Shown here: in pieces, positions 62,065-64,000 of the stretch | Position numbering within the stretch: the stretch's first letter is position 1 | Layout of the letters: each line of letters starts with the position of its first letter | Origin: an uncultured Alphaproteobacteria bacterium | Lineage (GTDB): Bacteria > Pseudomonadota > Alphaproteobacteria > Caulobacterales > Caulobacteraceae | DNA: 64,000 nt | Assembly (NCBI GenBank): GCA_903860975.1 | Contig: CAIOSI010000041.1 | Span: forward strand, 117,409-181,408 | Reading direction: 5' to 3' | The notes under the pieces: model-generated | Told to the model about the DNA's origin: nothing | The model's input: only the letters and a program-made list of their open reading frames with translations | The model's database searches: none | Position numbers and translations under genes: made by a program

Positions 62065-63687
62065 ATGATGATTTCGAAGATGCACAGGTTGTTTGCGGCC
62101 GCTGGCTTGGCGGCACTGCTTGCGCAGCCGGCGTTCGCCGCAGGGGTCCTGACAGCAGATCAGATCGCCGCCCTTAAAACGCGGGCCGTCGCTGGCGTTG
62201 AATCCCGCGCGAAGCTTGCGCAAGTGATGACCGACGAGATCTTTTCCTTCGGCGAACTCGGCTACCAGGAAGTGGAGACCTCCAAGTACATCACCGACAT
62301 CCTGGAGAAGAATGGCTTCACCATCGTGCGTGGAGTTGCGGGCCTGCCTACGGGTTGGACGGCCACTTGGACCAACGGCAAAGGGGGGCCAACGATCGCT
62401 TTGGGTAGCGATATCGACTGCATTCCCAAGGCGAGCCAGAAGCCGGGCGTTCCGCGGCATGACCCCTTGATCCCAGGTGCGCCGGGCCACGGCGAGGGTC
62501 ACAATTCCGGTCAGGCGCTGAATGTTGTCGCGGCTTTGGCCGTCAAGGACATCATGCAAAAAGAGGGCATCGCTGGAACCTTGGTCCTATGGCCTGGCGT
62601 GGCCGAAGAACTGGTGGGCGGCAAGGCCTACATGGTCCGCGATGGGGTGTTCAAGGGCGTGGACGCCACGATCTTCACCCATGTGGGGGACAACCTCGTG
62701 ACGACCTGGGGCCAGCCCATGGGTACGGGCCTTGTCTCGGTTAAATACCTGTTCCATGGCGAGTCTGCCCACGCGGCAGGAGCGCCTTGGCGTGGCCGCA
62801 GTGCGCTGGACGCCGTTGAACTGATGGACATCGGTTGGAGCTTTCGACGTGAGCACCTGTTGCCGGAACAACGATCCCATCGGGTCATCTCCGACGGCGG
62901 TGACCAACCCAATGTGGTGCCCTCGGAGGCGGCCGTCTGGTACTATTTCCGCGAACAGTCCTTTGCCAGCATCAAGAAGAACTACGAGATCGGCAACAAG
63001 ATCGCCCAGGCGGCGGCGGAGATGACCGACACGACGGTCGAGCACCATGTGATCGGCTCAGCTGCGCCTCAACACTTCAACCGACCGATGGCCGAGGCCG
63101 CCGACGCCAATATCCAAAAGGTCGGTCTCCCGACCTGGACTCCAGAGGAACAGGCTTTCGCCAGGGCTGTGCAAAAGACAGTCGGTGCCGAACAAAACGG
63201 ATTGAGCCTCACCCTGAAGGGCCTCGAGGCGCCTAGGGAAAAGCCGGAAAGCGGAGGATCTGACGACATCGGCGACATCTCCTGGATCATGCCGACCATC
63301 ACAATCCGCTATCCCTCAAACATCCCCGGCCTGCCGGGGCACAATTGGGCCAACGCCATCTCCATGGCGACGCCGGTTGCGCACAAGGGCGTGGTGGCCG
63401 GGTCAAAGGCGGTGGCTATGACCGTGTTGGACCTGATGACCCGACCCGACCTCCTGGCCAGCGCTAAGACCTACTTCAAGGACGTCCAGAACAAGGACCA
63501 GCACTATGTGCCGATGCTGGCCTCAGACGATAAGCCACAGATCCAGGCCAATGCGGACATCATGGCGCGCTTCCGGCCCGAAATGCGGAAGTACTATTAT
63601 GATCCGAAGACGTACCCGACGTATCTGGAACAACTGGGGATCAAGTGGCCTCCGGTCGACGTCTCTAAGGCGGCGGTCAGCAAGTAA
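62065..63687 (+). CDS. Secreted M20 amidohydrolase (AbgB-like)
   Basis: About 540 residues from ATG 62065 (an upstream TTG-like extension to 61954 lacks a signal peptide). Signal peptide: HRLFAAAGLAALLAQPAFAA. M20 markers: EIFSFGELGYQEVETSKYIT, IALGSDIDCIPKAS, A-P-G-H-G-E-G-H-N-S-G-Q, V-A-E-E-L-V-G-G-K and a lid domain with HGESAHAAGAPWRGRSALDA. This is the AbgB-like branch that cleaves N-acyl or p-aminobenzoyl-type amides. It follows the two unknown secreted proteins by about 130 bases and probably shares their transcript. Confidence 0.88.
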   Translation: MMISKMHRLFAAAGLAALLAQPAFAAGVLTADQIAALKTRAVAGVESRAKLAQVMTDEIFSFGELGYQEVETSKYITDILEKNGFTIVRGVAGLPTGWTATWTNGKGGPTIALGSDIDCIPKASQKPGVPRHDPLIPGAPGHGEGHNSGQALNVVAALAVKDIMQKEGIAGTLVLWPGVAEELVGGKAYMVRDGVFKGVDATIFTHVGDNLVTTWGQPMGTGLVSVKYLFHGESAHAAGAPWRGRSALDAVELMDIGWSFRREHLLPEQRSHRVISDGGDQPNVVPSEAAVWYYFREQSFASIKKNYEIGNKIAQAAAEMTDTTVEHHVIGSAAPQHFNRPMAEAADANIQKVGLPTWTPEEQAFARAVQKTVGAEQNGLSLTLKGLEAPREKPESGGSDDIGDISWIMPTITIRYPSNIPGLPGHNWANAISMATPVAHKGVVAGSKAVAMTVLDLMTRPDLLASAKTYFKDVQNKDQHYVPMLASDDKPQIQANADIMARFRPEMRKYYYDPKTYPTYLEQLGIKWPPVDVSKAAVSK

Positions 63688-63747
63688 CGGGGTGGCTCAG
63701 GTCAGACGGTGCCCGCGACAGGCCGCGGGGCCCTGCGCCGCCCGCCT

Positions 63748-64000
<253 letters not shown>

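Overview
The window looks like a chromosomal segment of an alphaproteobacterium of the Caulobacterales (Caulobacter/Phenylobacterium-like). The support is a PodJ-type polarity protein, TTG/GTG starts in translationally coupled gene pairs, high GC, a TonB-dependent receptor of the Caulobacter kind, a ligase-associated Lhr helicase/PdeM pair and a Coq4-type ubiquinone protein. I did no database search; assignments rest on recognisable motifs, length and context.

Layout. 1-1460: the end of an EF-hand redox/monooxygenase-type protein with a strong terminator, a Pro-rich small ORF and a small membrane protein. 1.6-6.7 kb: podJ, then a coupled TSUP permease / TIGR02186 / DUF3429 membrane set. 6.7-9.9 kb: the pdeM-helicase DNA repair pair. 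10-13.5 kb: an enoyl-reductase/saccharopine-dehydrogenase-like enzyme, a secreted Gly/Tyr protein, an SDR and a PIG-L deacetylase. 13.5-14.9 kb: a scar where an IS256-family end abuts a Gfo/Idh/MocA gene end, followed by a complete HigB/HigA-like toxin-antitoxin pair. 15-21.5 kb: a class A penicillin-binding protein, a ParB-like nuclease, a cytochrome P450, a broken secreted-protein gene and an M20 hydrolase. 22-29 kb: a DinG-like helicase, Coq4, and a chorismate mutase-hisC-prephenate dehydrogenase operon. 29-36.8 kb: a repeat-rich lipoprotein, a porin remnant, a degenerate hybrid kinase, queC-queE-queD, a response regulator, aroC and a secreted hydrolase. 36.8-43.6 kb: a J-domain protein, pdxH with a kinase-like ATPase, an acyl-CoA ligase with a GNAT, and an MBL hydrolase with a DSP-like phosphatase. 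44.5-49.8 kb: a TonB receptor, a TPR-beta-hydroxylase and a TPR protein.

49.9-54.2 kb is a Tn3-family transposon. I could define both 38-bp ends, which match at 35 of 38 positions. It carries a serine resolvase and a DUF4160/DUF2442 pair, both intact. Its transposase frame is complete from the first usable start but is cut by three in-frame stop codons. A piece of a second Tn3 transposase lies just outside the right end. After it come sppA, tRNA-Pro(CGG), tRNA-Gln(TTG), an orphan BrnA antitoxin with a BrnT scar, an aldose epimerase, a Phd/VapC pair whose toxin carries a stop codon at a conserved acidic position, two tandem paralogous secreted proteins of unknown function with an M20 hydrolase, and the edge of a 2Fe-2S ferredoxin gene.

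The most unusual themes are a graveyard of mobile elements and toxin-antitoxin modules in different stages of decay (13.5-14.9, 49.9-54.5 and 57.0-59.5 kb), and the repeated pairing of one uncharacterised secreted family with M20 hydrolases at two loci (19.7-21.5 and 59.8-63.7 kb).
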